This document shows, in pieces, positions 1 through 5,601 of a stretch of DNA of 8,070 bases (the stretch's first letter is position 1; each line of letters opens with the position of its first letter). The DNA is taken from positions 1 to 8,070 of the forward strand of contig CANGBE010000057.1 of the NCBI GenBank assembly GCA_947451875.1, written 5' to 3'. Made by a program: the position numbers and the translations under genes. The DNA comes from Sphingomonadaceae bacterium (lineage in GTDB: Bacteria; Pseudomonadota; Alphaproteobacteria; Sphingomonadales; Sphingomonadaceae). Below the pieces are notes generated by a model. It was not told where the DNA came from. It did not search any database and worked only from the letters and a program-made list of their open reading frames with translations.

Positions 1-26
1 ATGTGGTGCTCAAGCGAGCGCGCTGA
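1..26 (+). CDS. possible 3' end of a gene cut by the window edge
   Basis: In frame 3 the first bases read V-V-L-K-R-A-R followed by TGA at 24-26. If real, this is the last few residues of a plus-strand gene converging on aroC, with its stop codon directly next to the aroC stop (27-29). A basic C-terminal tail is common, but seven codons cannot identify a protein, and the frame may be open by chance. No function can be given. Confidence 0.25.
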
Positions 27-1109
27 TCAGCCGCACTGCCCCCGGTGCAGCAGCTTGTGATCGGCCAGCACCAGCGCCATCATCGCTTCTACCACTGGCA
101 CGCCGCGGATGCCGACGCAGGGGTCATGGCGGCCCTTGGTGCGGATTTCGCTGGCGTCGCCGTCGCGGGTGATGGTTTCCACCGGCGTCAGGATTGAACT
201 GGTCGGCTTGAACGCCACCCGCACGAACACTGGCTGTCCGGTGGAAATACCGCCAGCGATTCCGCCTGCATGGTTGGCAAGGAATTCAGGCGATTCCGCA
301 CCGGGCCGCATCGGATCAGCATTGCCTTCGCCAGTCAGGCGGGCAGCGGCGAAACCATCGCCAATCTCGACGCCCTTCACGGCGTTGATTCCCATCATCG
401 CGGCGGCAAGGTCAGCATCGAGTTTGCCATAAAGCGGCGCGCCCCAGCCTGCGGGAACGCCAGTCGCTTCGCATTCCACCACCGCGCCGACTGATGAGCC
501 GGAAAGCCGGGCATCATCGACGATCTTCTCCCAGCGCACAGCCGCTTCGGCATCGGGGCAGAAGAAGGGGTTGCGGGTGATTTCGGCCGCATCGAAGTTA
601 TCGATGTTGATCGCATCGCCGCCGATTTCGCTGACCCAGGCGCGGATCGTCACTTCGGGGATCGCCAGCCGCGCCACGCCGCCAGCCGCCACCCGCGATG
701 CGGTTTCGCGCGCGGAACTGCGCCCGCCGCCGCGATAGTCGCGAAAGCCGTATTTGGCGTCATAGGCATAGTCGGCATGGCCGGGGCGATAGGCGAGTGC
801 GACCTCGCTGTAATCCTTGGAGCGCTGGTCAACATTCTCGATCATCAGGCTGATCGGCGTGCCGGTGGTGCGTTGTATGCCATCTTGGCCTTCGAACACG
901 CCCGAGAGGATGCGGACCTGATCCGGCTCCTGCCGCTGCGTGGTGTACTTCGATTGCCCCGGACGGCGCGCGTCGAGGAAGGGCTGAAGGTCAGCCTCGC
1001 TCAGCGCCAGCCCCGGAGGGCAGCCATCGACAACGGCGCCAATCGCTGGCCCGTGGCTCTCGCCCCAGGTGGTGAAACGGAAAAGGCGGCCGAAGCTGTT
1101 CACGGACAT
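27..1109 (-). CDS. aroC: chorismate synthase
   Basis: Makes chorismate from 5-enolpyruvylshikimate-3-phosphate, the last step of the shikimate pathway, in the cytoplasm and with reduced FMN as cofactor. The product is 360 residues, within the usual family length. The three family signatures are visible: GESHGPAIG at about residues 16-24 with His19; RPGHADY (His111) running into KYG-DYRGGGRSSARET at about 119-136; and a C-terminal GRHDPCVGIRGVPV block. The open frame extends upstream to 1388, but the Met at 1109 begins M-S-V-N-S-F-G-R-L-F, the standard start of the family, and the extension has no such similarity and overlaps a divergent gene. The ribosome-binding site before 1109 is weak. It is transcribed away from the ABM-domain gene, 57 nt separating the two starts. 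Confidence 0.97.
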   Translation of the reverse strand: MSVNSFGRLFRFTTWGESHGPAIGAVVDGCPPGLALSEADLQPFLDARRPGQSKYTTQRQEPDQVRILSGVFEGQDGIQRTTGTPISLMIENVDQRSKDYSEVALAYRPGHADYAYDAKYGFRDYRGGGRSSARETASRVAAGGVARLAIPEVTIRAWVSEIGGDAINIDNFDAAEITRNPFFCPDAEAAVRWEKIVDDARLSGSSVGAVVECEATGVPAGWGAPLYGKLDADLAAAMMGINAVKGVEIGDGFAAARLTGEGNADPMRPGAESPEFLANHAGGIAGGISTGQPVFVRVAFKPTSSILTPVETITRDGDASEIRTKGRHDPCVGIRGVPVVEAMMALVLADHKLLHRGQCG

Positions 1110-1166
1110 AACCGCGCTTTTGCCGAGAATGATTGATTTGTCCACTTTGCCGGTTAGGAAGCCCGA

Positions 1167-1466
1167 ATGTACTTGGTCGTTTTCCGCAACCGCAAGCGCG
1201 CCGATATCAATGGTGCCGACTATTCCGCCGCGGCAAACCGCATGGAAGAACGCGCCCGCGCGCAGCCAGGCTTTCTTTCTTTCAAGAGCTTTGCTGCTGA
1301 TGACGGAGAAGTGGTGGCGATATCTGAATGGGAGAGCGAAGCCGCGGCGCGCAGCTGGGGCAGGGATCAGGAGCACGCCATGATCCAAGGTCGGGGACGG
1401 TCAGAATGGTATGCCGAATACACCTTGCTGGCCGGATCTCCCGACCGCATTCATCGCTTTCCCTGA
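1167..1466 (+). CDS. antibiotic biosynthesis monooxygenase (ABM) domain protein
   Basis: A 99-residue single-domain protein of the dimeric alpha+beta barrel ABM superfamily. Features that fit are the opening beta strand MYLVVFRN, a helix, the QPGFLSFKSF strand at about 33-42, ISEWES at about 52-57, and the closing WGRDQEH...GRSEWYAEYTLL segment. Members act as small cofactor-free monooxygenases, heme-degrading enzymes or unknown stress proteins; nothing here separates these, so the substrate is unknown. A good ribosome-binding site AGGAAG at 1156-1161 lies 5 nt before the ATG. It is the first gene of a plus-strand run that continues 24 nt later with the ArsC/YffB-like gene, and it is divergent from aroC, so regulatory sites for both must sit in 1110-1166. 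Confidence 0.85.
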   Translation: MYLVVFRNRKRADINGADYSAAANRMEERARAQPGFLSFKSFAADDGEVVAISEWESEAAARSWGRDQEHAMIQGRGRSEWYAEYTLLAGSPDRIHRFP

Positions 1467-1490
1467 TCGCATTTTCGAGAGGATCGGCTG

Positions 1491-1838
1491 TTGTCTATCA
1501 CGCTTTATGGCATTCCCAACTGCGACACCGTGAAAAAGGCCCGCGACTGGCTCACCGCGCGCGGGATCGATTACGCGTTTCATGACTACAAGAAGGCCGG
1601 TGCCGACGCCGCGCAGATCGCCCGCTGGTGTGATGCGGCGGGCTGGGAGAAGGTGCTCAACCGCGCTGGCACAACCTTTCGCAAGCTGCCGGACGAGACC
1701 CGCGAAGGGCTGGATCAGGCCAAGGCTGTCGCCGTGATGGCGGCCAATCCCTCCTGCATCAAACGCCCGATTGTCGAGCATGGCGGCGGACTGCTGGTCG
1801 GCTTCAAGGTGGACGAATGGGAGGCCGCACTGGGATGA
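1491..1838 (+). CDS. ArsC/Spx-family (YffB-like) thioredoxin-fold protein
   Basis: A 115-residue protein of the ArsC/Spx superfamily, closest in layout to E. coli YffB. It opens with LYGIPNCDTVKKARDWL, giving the single N-terminal cysteine (Cys11) in the ArsC position, then an FHDYKK segment, RAGTTFRKL in the middle, and the family's conserved IKRPIV motif at about 87-92. YffB-like proteins are suggested to be glutathione-dependent thiol reductases; true arsenate reduction is not implied, and no arsenic genes are nearby. The start is a TTG at 1491 with GAGAGGA at 1477-1483, 7 nt upstream; no ATG would keep the first beta strand. It ends 4 nt before the GTG of pnuC, implying co-transcription. 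Confidence 0.9.
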   Translation: MSITLYGIPNCDTVKKARDWLTARGIDYAFHDYKKAGADAAQIARWCDAAGWEKVLNRAGTTFRKLPDETREGLDQAKAVAVMAANPSCIKRPIVEHGGGLLVGFKVDEWEAALG

Positions 1839-1842
1839 GCGC

Positions 1843-2412
1843 GTGAGCTGGCAGGAAGTCGCCGGGTTCGTCCTTGGCCTGATCAACATTGTTCTGCTGG
1901 TCCGCCGGTCGGTGTGGAACTTTCCGGTGGCGATGGTCATGGTCAGCCTTGTCGGCGTCGTGTTGTTCCGCAGCCGCCTCTATTCCGAAGCCGGGCTGCA
2001 GGGCTTTTTCTTTGTCGTCAACGCCTATGGCTGGTGGCTGTGGAGCCGCGCCAAGGGCGCGGAAAACGCCGTGCCGGTGGAGTGGATGAGCCCGAAAGCG
2101 CGGGTGGTTTGGTCCGCCGCGACTGTCCTGTGCAGTGTGTCGCTGGGGTGGATCATGCACCGCTTCACCAATGCCGCGCTGCCCTTTGCCGATTCGGCGA
2201 TCACCGGCGCGAGTATCGCCGCGCAGTTCCTGCTCTCTTTCCGCAAAATCGAAAACTGGGCGCTGTGGGTGGTGATCGACGTTGCCTCGGTTGGCCTCTA
2301 CCTCTATCGCGATCTCTACCTTTTTGCCGTCCTCTACGTCGCGTTCGGGGTGATTTCGGTGATAGGTTTGAGGGAATGGATGAATTCGGCAGGTGGGCCC
2401 GCGAAGGCATGA
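1843..2412 (+). CDS. pnuC: nicotinamide riboside transporter PnuC
   Basis: Inner-membrane facilitator of vitamin-B3-derived nucleosides, 189 residues and almost entirely hydrophobic, consistent with the seven-helix PnuC fold. Diagnostic stretches are SVWNFPVAM (about 23-31), the LYSEAGLQGFFFVVNAYGWWLW block (about 46-67), and QFLLSFRKIENWALWVVID...LYLYRDLY (about 128-159), which include the aromatic and polar residues lining the substrate path. The chosen start is GTG at 1843, since the upstream part of the open frame overlaps the preceding gene out of frame and lacks similarity; GGGATGAG just upstream may serve as ribosome-binding site. Its stop overlaps the start of the kinase gene (ATGA). 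PnuC relatives also carry thiamine or riboflavin, but the adjacent NadR-type kinase favours nicotinamide riboside. Confidence 0.93.
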   Translation: MSWQEVAGFVLGLINIVLLVRRSVWNFPVAMVMVSLVGVVLFRSRLYSEAGLQGFFFVVNAYGWWLWSRAKGAENAVPVEWMSPKARVVWSAATVLCSVSLGWIMHRFTNAALPFADSAITGASIAAQFLLSFRKIENWALWVVIDVASVGLYLYRDLYLFAVLYVAFGVISVIGLREWMNSAGGPAKA

Positions 2413-2924
2413 TTACGGTTTGCTTTCACGGCGCCGAGAGCACCGGCAAGTCTGTGCTCGCTGAGAGCCTCGCGCGGCATTTTGGCTGTCCGTGGGTGCC
2501 CGAATATGGCCGCACCTATTGTGAGGAGCGCGGCACTGATCTGACCATGGACGATCTGCTCGCGATTGCCGAAGGGCAGGATGCGGCGAACCGCGCCGCG
2601 GCGGCATCGGGGCCGAAGCTGCTGATCCTCGACACTGACCAGCTGATGACAGCGGCTTGGGCGGAGATGCTGTTTGGCGAGGTTCCGGCTGAACTGATGG
2701 CCTATCCCAAGGCCGATCTGTATCTGCATTTTGCCGCTGACGTTCCATGGATCGACGATGGCACGCGCTTTTTCGGCAAAGGGCCGCTGCGGTCACGCTT
2801 TGCCGAGCTGGCCGCTGATATGCTTAGCCGTGCCGGTGTGAAATCGATCCGCGTCGCGGGCGATTGGCAGGCGCGCGAGACTGCTGCGCGAGAGGCGATT
2901 GTCGGCTTGCTGGCAAGAGTGTAA
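2409..2924 (+). CDS. NadR-type ribosylnicotinamide kinase (P-loop ATPase)
   Basis: A 171-residue P-loop kinase matching the C-terminal ribosylnicotinamide kinase domain of NadR. Visible are Walker A GAESTGKS (8-15), EYGRTYCEERG (32-42) where NadR has EYGRE, the LILDTD strand (72-77) as Walker B and substrate site, and WIDDGTR (114-120) matching the NadR WVDDGLR segment. It would phosphorylate nicotinamide riboside to NMN, trapping what PnuC lets in. It lacks the helix-turn-helix and NMN adenylyltransferase domains of full NadR, so NMN must be completed to NAD by another enzyme and there is no sign of a regulatory role. The start at 2409 overlaps the pnuC stop by 4 nt, typical of translational coupling; longer upstream readings run out of frame through pnuC. 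Confidence 0.9.
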   Translation: MITVCFHGAESTGKSVLAESLARHFGCPWVPEYGRTYCEERGTDLTMDDLLAIAEGQDAANRAAAASGPKLLILDTDQLMTAAWAEMLFGEVPAELMAYPKADLYLHFAADVPWIDDGTRFFGKGPLRSRFAELAADMLSRAGVKSIRVAGDWQARETAAREAIVGLLARV

Positions 2925-2967
2925 AGAAGCGTCGGGCCACACTTTCGGCACCCATGAGGTCACAACG

Positions 2968-3168
2968 ATGGATTTTTTCAAAGGCCTGATTCCGGGCGCA
3001 ATCCTGACGCTGGTGGTTGGCGGTGTCCTTGGCGTCAACCACTCGCGCGGTGGTGTGCTCAGCGTGTTTCACCAGACGCTGCATGGCTTCAGCTTCTATT
3101 GGTCTTGGTCGCTATTCATCGCCGTAACCCTGCTGTCATGGGCGTTGTTCGCGATGTCGCCGAAGTAA
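2968..3168 (+). CDS. small two-helix membrane protein, function unknown
   Basis: A 66-residue protein, not recognised. Two hydrophobic segments are clear: residues about 7-23 (LIPGAILTLVVGGVLGV) and about 46-63 (WSLFIAVTLLSWALFAM). They are joined by a short stretch with NHSRGG and an aromatic run FSFYWSW before helix two. No catalytic motif is seen. A ribosome-binding site GAGG at 2956-2959 sits 8 nt before the ATG, which makes this start better than the longer open frame beginning inside the kinase gene. It follows the kinase by 43 nt on the same strand and ends 3 nt from the converging ubiG stop. A role in the pnuC operon is possible but unsupported. Confidence 0.75.
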   Translation: MDFFKGLIPGAILTLVVGGVLGVNHSRGGVLSVFHQTLHGFSFYWSWSLFIAVTLLSWALFAMSPK

Positions 3169-3171
3169 TGA

Positions 3172-3912
3172 CTAGGCGGCGACTGCCGTAACGATATAGT
3201 TCAGCGCAAGGTCGGCAGACAGATGCAGGCCTTTGCTGGGTGACCAGGCAATGCCCTGCGGATCACCCATTGCCAGCCCGGCATCGGCGAGCAGTTCGCG
3301 CAATTCGTTTGGCGTGACGAAATCATCCCAGTGATGCGTGCCGCGCGGCACCATGCCGATACGCTCTGCGCCCTCGACCAGCAGCAGCTTCGATTGCGGC
3401 GTGCGGTTGGGGCAGGAGAGAACCATCAGGCCGCCCCTGTTTTCATTGGCGGGTGCCAGCGCTGCGGCCAGCGCGGCAAGGAAGGCAGGCTTGTCTGCAA
3501 CATGCTCGATCACTTCCATCGCGGTGACGAGATCGAAGCCTGAGAGGCCTAGTTCACCGATGTCTTCGCAGTAGTAGGCGATTTCCAGTCCGCCACCGTC
3601 TGCGTGGGCTTTGGCCGCCGCGATATTCTCTGCCGCTGCGTCAACGCCGGTCACGCTCGCGCCCAGCCGGGCCAGTGGCTCGCACAGCAAGCCCGCGCCG
3701 CAGCCCACATCCAGCGCCCGCTTCCCCGCCAGCGGCCTGATCGAGCGGCTATCGCCAGCCCAGTGTCGGTCAATCTCGGCGCGCAGAAAACCGAGTCGCA
3801 CCGGGTTCAACCGGTGCAGCATCGCCGATGAGCCCTTGGGATCCCACCAGTCTGAAGCCAGTTTACCGAAATGCGCCGCCTCAGCGGGCCTGATCGTTGT
3901 TGCATTAGCCAT
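3172..3912 (-). CDS. ubiG: ubiquinone biosynthesis O-methyltransferase UbiG
   Basis: Class I SAM-dependent methyltransferase performing both O-methylations in ubiquinone synthesis. The product is 246 residues, normal for the family. The N-terminus has the UbiG signature DWWDPKGSSAMLHRLNPVRL (21-40). The SAM site is LDVGCGAGLL (67-76) with acidic Asp91 ending strand two (GVDAA), followed by AMEVIEHV (131-138) as motif of strand four; FVTPNELRELL (198-208) and the SADLALNYI tail complete the match. The start at 3912 has a purine-rich AGAGGG just upstream; the next Met is at residue 31, inside the signature. It is divergent from lysC with an 83-nt shared upstream region. Confidence 0.96.
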   Translation of the reverse strand: MANATTIRPAEAAHFGKLASDWWDPKGSSAMLHRLNPVRLGFLRAEIDRHWAGDSRSIRPLAGKRALDVGCGAGLLCEPLARLGASVTGVDAAAENIAAAKAHADGGGLEIAYYCEDIGELGLSGFDLVTAMEVIEHVADKPAFLAALAAALAPANENRGGLMVLSCPNRTPQSKLLLVEGAERIGMVPRGTHHWDDFVTPNELRELLADAGLAMGDPQGIAWSPSKGLHLSADLALNYIVTAVAA

Positions 3913-3995
3913 GCCCTCTTTCTAAAGCGCCCGCGCTGTCTGGTCGAGTGCCGGACTTCATTTCATTGTTTCGTCCCACGTGAGGAGCGGCAGAT
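3913..3995. promoter_or_regulatory. divergent ubiG/lysC upstream region
   Basis: The 83 nt between the two start codons must hold promoters for both genes. I see the ubiG ribosome-binding site (AGAGGG on the minus strand, about 3914-3919) and the lysC site AGGAG at 3983-3987. An AT-richer patch lies around 3957-3972. No convincing -35/-10 pair or attenuator is visible, and there is no room for a lysine riboswitch. Confidence 0.5.
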
Positions 3996-5264
3996 TTGGC
4001 CCGCATCGTGATGAAATTTGGCGGCACTTCGATGGCCGGCACCGAGCGCATCCGGCGCGTCGCACGCATTGTCCAGCGCCAGCAGGCGGCGGGGCATGAA
4101 GTTGCCGTGGTGGTTTCCGCCATGGCTGGTGAGACCGACCGTCTGGTAAACTTCTGCCGCGAGGCTGATCCGCTTTATGATCCGGCAGAATACGACGTTG
4201 TCGTCGCCGCTGGTGAGCAGATAACTGCAGGCTTGCTGGCGATGCATCTGCAATCGCTGGGCGCGAAGGCGCGTTCTTGGCTCGGTTGGCAGTTGCCGAT
4301 CAAGTCGGACGATGCCCATGCCAAGGCGCGGATTGAGGATATCGATGCCGATGCGCTGATCGCCTCGATGCAAGCCGGCGAGATCGCTGTCATTCCGGGC
4401 TTTCAGGGCCTTTCGCCGCAGGGCCGGGTGACCACGCTGGGCCGCGGCGGTTCGGATACCTCGGCGGTCGCTGTGGCAGCGGCGGTTAAAGCCGATCGCT
4501 GCGATATCTACACAGATGTCGATGGCGTTTATACCACCGACCCGCGCATCGTTGCCAAGGCGCGCAAGCTGAAGAGCGTGACCTATGAGGAAATGCTTGA
4601 GCTGGCTTCGGTAGGCTCGAAAGTGCTGCAAACCCGTTCGGTCAGCCTTGCCATGAAGGAAAAGGTGCGGGTTCAGGTGCTGTCATCGTTTATCGACGAC
4701 GATGCCCCCGCTGCCGATACGATCCCCGGCACCATGATTGTCAGCGACGAAGAATTAGAAGGATTGGATATGGAACGCCAGCTAATCACCGGCATCGCTG
4801 CCGACAAGAACGAAGCCAAGATCACCATGACCCGCGTGCCCGACCGGCCGGGCGCTGTGGCGGCGATCTTCTCTCCGCTGGCGGCGGCGAACATCAACGT
4901 CGACATGATCATCCAGAACGTCGCCAAGGATAAGGGCGAAACCGACGTGACCTTTACAGTCCCCGGTGCCGATCTCGCCCGGGCTCAGGCGCTGCTGGAA
5001 GCGCAGAAGGAAGCCATCGGCTATTACCGCCTGATCGCGGATAGCAAGGTGGCCAAGGTTTCGGTGGTTGGCGTCGGCATGAAGAGCCACGCTGGCGTTG
5101 CTGCGACGATGTTTCGCAGTCTGGCTGATCGCGGGATCAACATTCAGGCGATTTCCACCAGCGAAATCAAGGTTTCTGTCATCATCGACGAGGATGAAAC
5201 AGAACTCGCCGTTCGCGTGCTGCACACTGCCTACGAGCTTGATGCCAAAGACGACGCAGCTTGA
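3996..5264 (+). CDS. lysC: aspartate kinase, two-ACT-domain type
   Basis: Phosphorylates aspartate, the entry step to lysine, threonine, methionine and diaminopimelate. Of 422 residues, about 1-240 form the kinase domain: MKFGGTSMAG with Lys7, SAMAGETDRL, AAGEQITAG with Glu74, TTLGRGGSDTSA (146-157), and IYTDVDGVYTTDPRIV. Two ACT domains follow at about 263-340 (ending QNV...TDVTFT) and 354-415 (KVSVVGVGMKSHAGVAATMF), the layout of feedback-inhibited alpha/beta aspartokinases. No homoserine dehydrogenase is fused. The start is TTG at 3996 with AGGAG 8 nt upstream; the next Met (residue 6) would lose the first strand. An internal in-frame start lies at 4770. Confidence 0.97.
   Translation: MARIVMKFGGTSMAGTERIRRVARIVQRQQAAGHEVAVVVSAMAGETDRLVNFCREADPLYDPAEYDVVVAAGEQITAGLLAMHLQSLGAKARSWLGWQLPIKSDDAHAKARIEDIDADALIASMQAGEIAVIPGFQGLSPQGRVTTLGRGGSDTSAVAVAAAVKADRCDIYTDVDGVYTTDPRIVAKARKLKSVTYEEMLELASVGSKVLQTRSVSLAMKEKVRVQVLSSFIDDDAPAADTIPGTMIVSDEELEGLDMERQLITGIAADKNEAKITMTRVPDRPGAVAAIFSPLAAANINVDMIIQNVAKDKGETDVTFTVPGADLARAQALLEAQKEAIGYYRLIADSKVAKVSVVGVGMKSHAGVAATMFRSLADRGINIQAISTSEIKVSVIIDEDETELAVRVLHTAYELDAKDDAA
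4757..4772 (+). promoter_or_regulatory. internal ribosome-binding site and ATG within lysC
   Basis: AGAAGGA at 4757-4763 is followed after 6 nt by an ATG at 4770 that is in the lysC frame (Met259). The codons that write the site are GAA-TTA-GAA-GGA-TTG; TTA and GGA are unusual choices in this GC-rich gene, suggesting the sequence is held for ribosome binding rather than for the protein. Confidence 0.6.
4770..5264 (+). other. candidate aspartokinase beta subunit from an internal start
   Basis: Translation from the internal ATG would give a 164-residue protein made of just the two ACT domains. In Bacillus subtilis aspartokinase II and Corynebacterium glutamicum LysC, an in-frame start at the same point (about residue 250) yields a beta subunit that joins alpha to form the feedback-sensitive alpha2-beta2 enzyme. 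The position, length and residues after the start (MERQLITGIAADKNEAK) fit that model. Expression is inferred, not shown. Confidence 0.55.
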
Positions 5265-5271
5265 GGTTGTC

Positions 5272-5310
5272 GCAATAAAAAATCCCGCCCCCGGTTGTTA
5301 CCGGAGGCGG
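5272..5310. repeat. 39-nt tandem repeat, copy 1
   Basis: First of two identical 39-nt copies with a period of 51 nt; the second is at 5323-5361. Each consists of GCAAT, six A, then a GC-rich inverted repeat. The two copies are separated by 12 nt (CCAAGCC plus five T). They begin 7 nt after the lysC stop codon. Confidence 0.95.
5272..5310 (-). terminator. intrinsic terminator, minus strand (second met)
   Basis: Same hairpin as the neighbouring copy, 11 bp here (5310-5285 with loop 5299-5296), then six U from 5282-5277 on the minus strand. On the plus strand five T at 5318-5322 lie 7 nt beyond the stem, so weak bidirectional use as the lysC terminator is possible. Confidence 0.65.
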
Positions 5311-5322
5311 CCAAGCCTTTTT

Positions 5323-5361
5323 GCAATAAAAAATCCCGCCCCCGGTTGTTACCGGAGGCGG
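5323..5361. repeat. 39-nt tandem repeat, copy 2
   Basis: Second identical copy. Base-for-base identity, including the loop, points to a recent tandem duplication or ongoing gene conversion. One further G at 5362 completes the inverted repeat in this copy only; copy 1 has C there. Confidence 0.95.
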
Positions 5362-5362
5362 G
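5323..5362 (-). terminator. intrinsic terminator, minus strand (first met)
   Basis: Read on the minus strand: arm 5362-5351, loop AACA (5350-5347), arm 5346-5335, then A followed by six U (5333-5328). All 12 positions pair in minus-strand RNA, one of them as U-G (5356/5341). On the plus strand the same position is a C-A mismatch and no T-run follows, so the minus orientation is clearly favoured. Confidence 0.75.
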
Positions 5363-5560
5363 AAGCGACCCGAAGGGCTTGCAGATTGGGCTACAAGTAA
5401 TCCTTGCGGGTTGGCCCGAGGTCGGAGGCAACCAAGTCCCGAGCCGTTGACTGCTCCAGAGCACAGCCCCCGATTCGGCGCACGCGAATTGCGACAATCT
5501 GTTACATTTTGAAGACAGTTGACTTGTGTGACGCACAATGTTGCGCCGAAGGGCTCTCAT
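5363..5560 (-). ncRNA. possible minus-strand small RNA ending in the double terminator
   Basis: The double minus-strand terminator implies a transcript coming from its right, yet no credible minus-strand protein gene is there. The region contains short complementary segments, including a CCCTTCGGG hairpin (5377-5369 read on the minus strand) just before the terminator. I do not recognise 6S, SRP, tmRNA or RNase P RNA and find no clear promoter, so the 5' end given is only a rough limit. Confidence 0.3.
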
Positions 5561-5601
5561 GCCTAAAGGCAAAGCTTGAGCAATCTAAGGAAACGCACTG
5601 C

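Larger units (their letters stand above)
5265..5601. other. 337-nt gap between lysC and the flavoprotein gene
   Basis: Holds the duplicated terminator hairpins (5272-5362), a moderately GC-rich stretch that could encode a small RNA (5363-5490), an AT-richer stretch (about 5489-5540) where a promoter for the downstream gene is likely, and a short leader. A TTGACT at 5519-5524 looks like a -35 box but no -10 box lies at the right distance. A six-codon open frame, ATG at 5559 to TGA at 5577-5579 (M-P-K-G-K-A), lies 22 nt before the next gene and has a GAAGGG 5 nt upstream. Confidence 0.6.

Noticed and set aside
1110..1388. 93-codon N-terminal extension of the aroC open frame
   Set aside because: It overlaps the divergent ABM gene, has no AroC similarity, and the family start MSVNSFGRLF lies at 1109.
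1914..2408. Upstream in-frame extension of the kinase gene through pnuC
   Set aside because: Arginine-rich out-of-frame reading of pnuC; the true start at 2409 overlaps the pnuC stop and is followed at once by the P-loop.
3978..3983. CACGTG palindrome upstream of lysC
   Set aside because: Six-base palindromes are common by chance and this one has no extended symmetry; it lies just before the ribosome-binding site.
3963..4631. 222-codon minus-strand open frame opposite lysC
   Set aside because: Antisense shadow in GC-rich DNA; low-complexity His/Arg-rich translation and a strong gene on the other strand.
5272..5362. Two spaced repeats as a mini CRISPR array
   Set aside because: Only two units, a 12-nt spacer, and the repeat is explained as a terminator hairpin with a U-tract; no cas genes.
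5182..5572. Two minus-strand open frames (113 and 118 codons) crossing the repeats
   Set aside because: Their duplicated peptide segments come only from the terminator repeat being translated; no protein similarity and they run into lysC antisense.
5404..5601. 66-codon upstream extension of the FabK-like gene
   Set aside because: Cysteine- and arginine-rich translation with no family similarity; the family N-terminus begins at 5602 next to a plausible ribosome-binding site.
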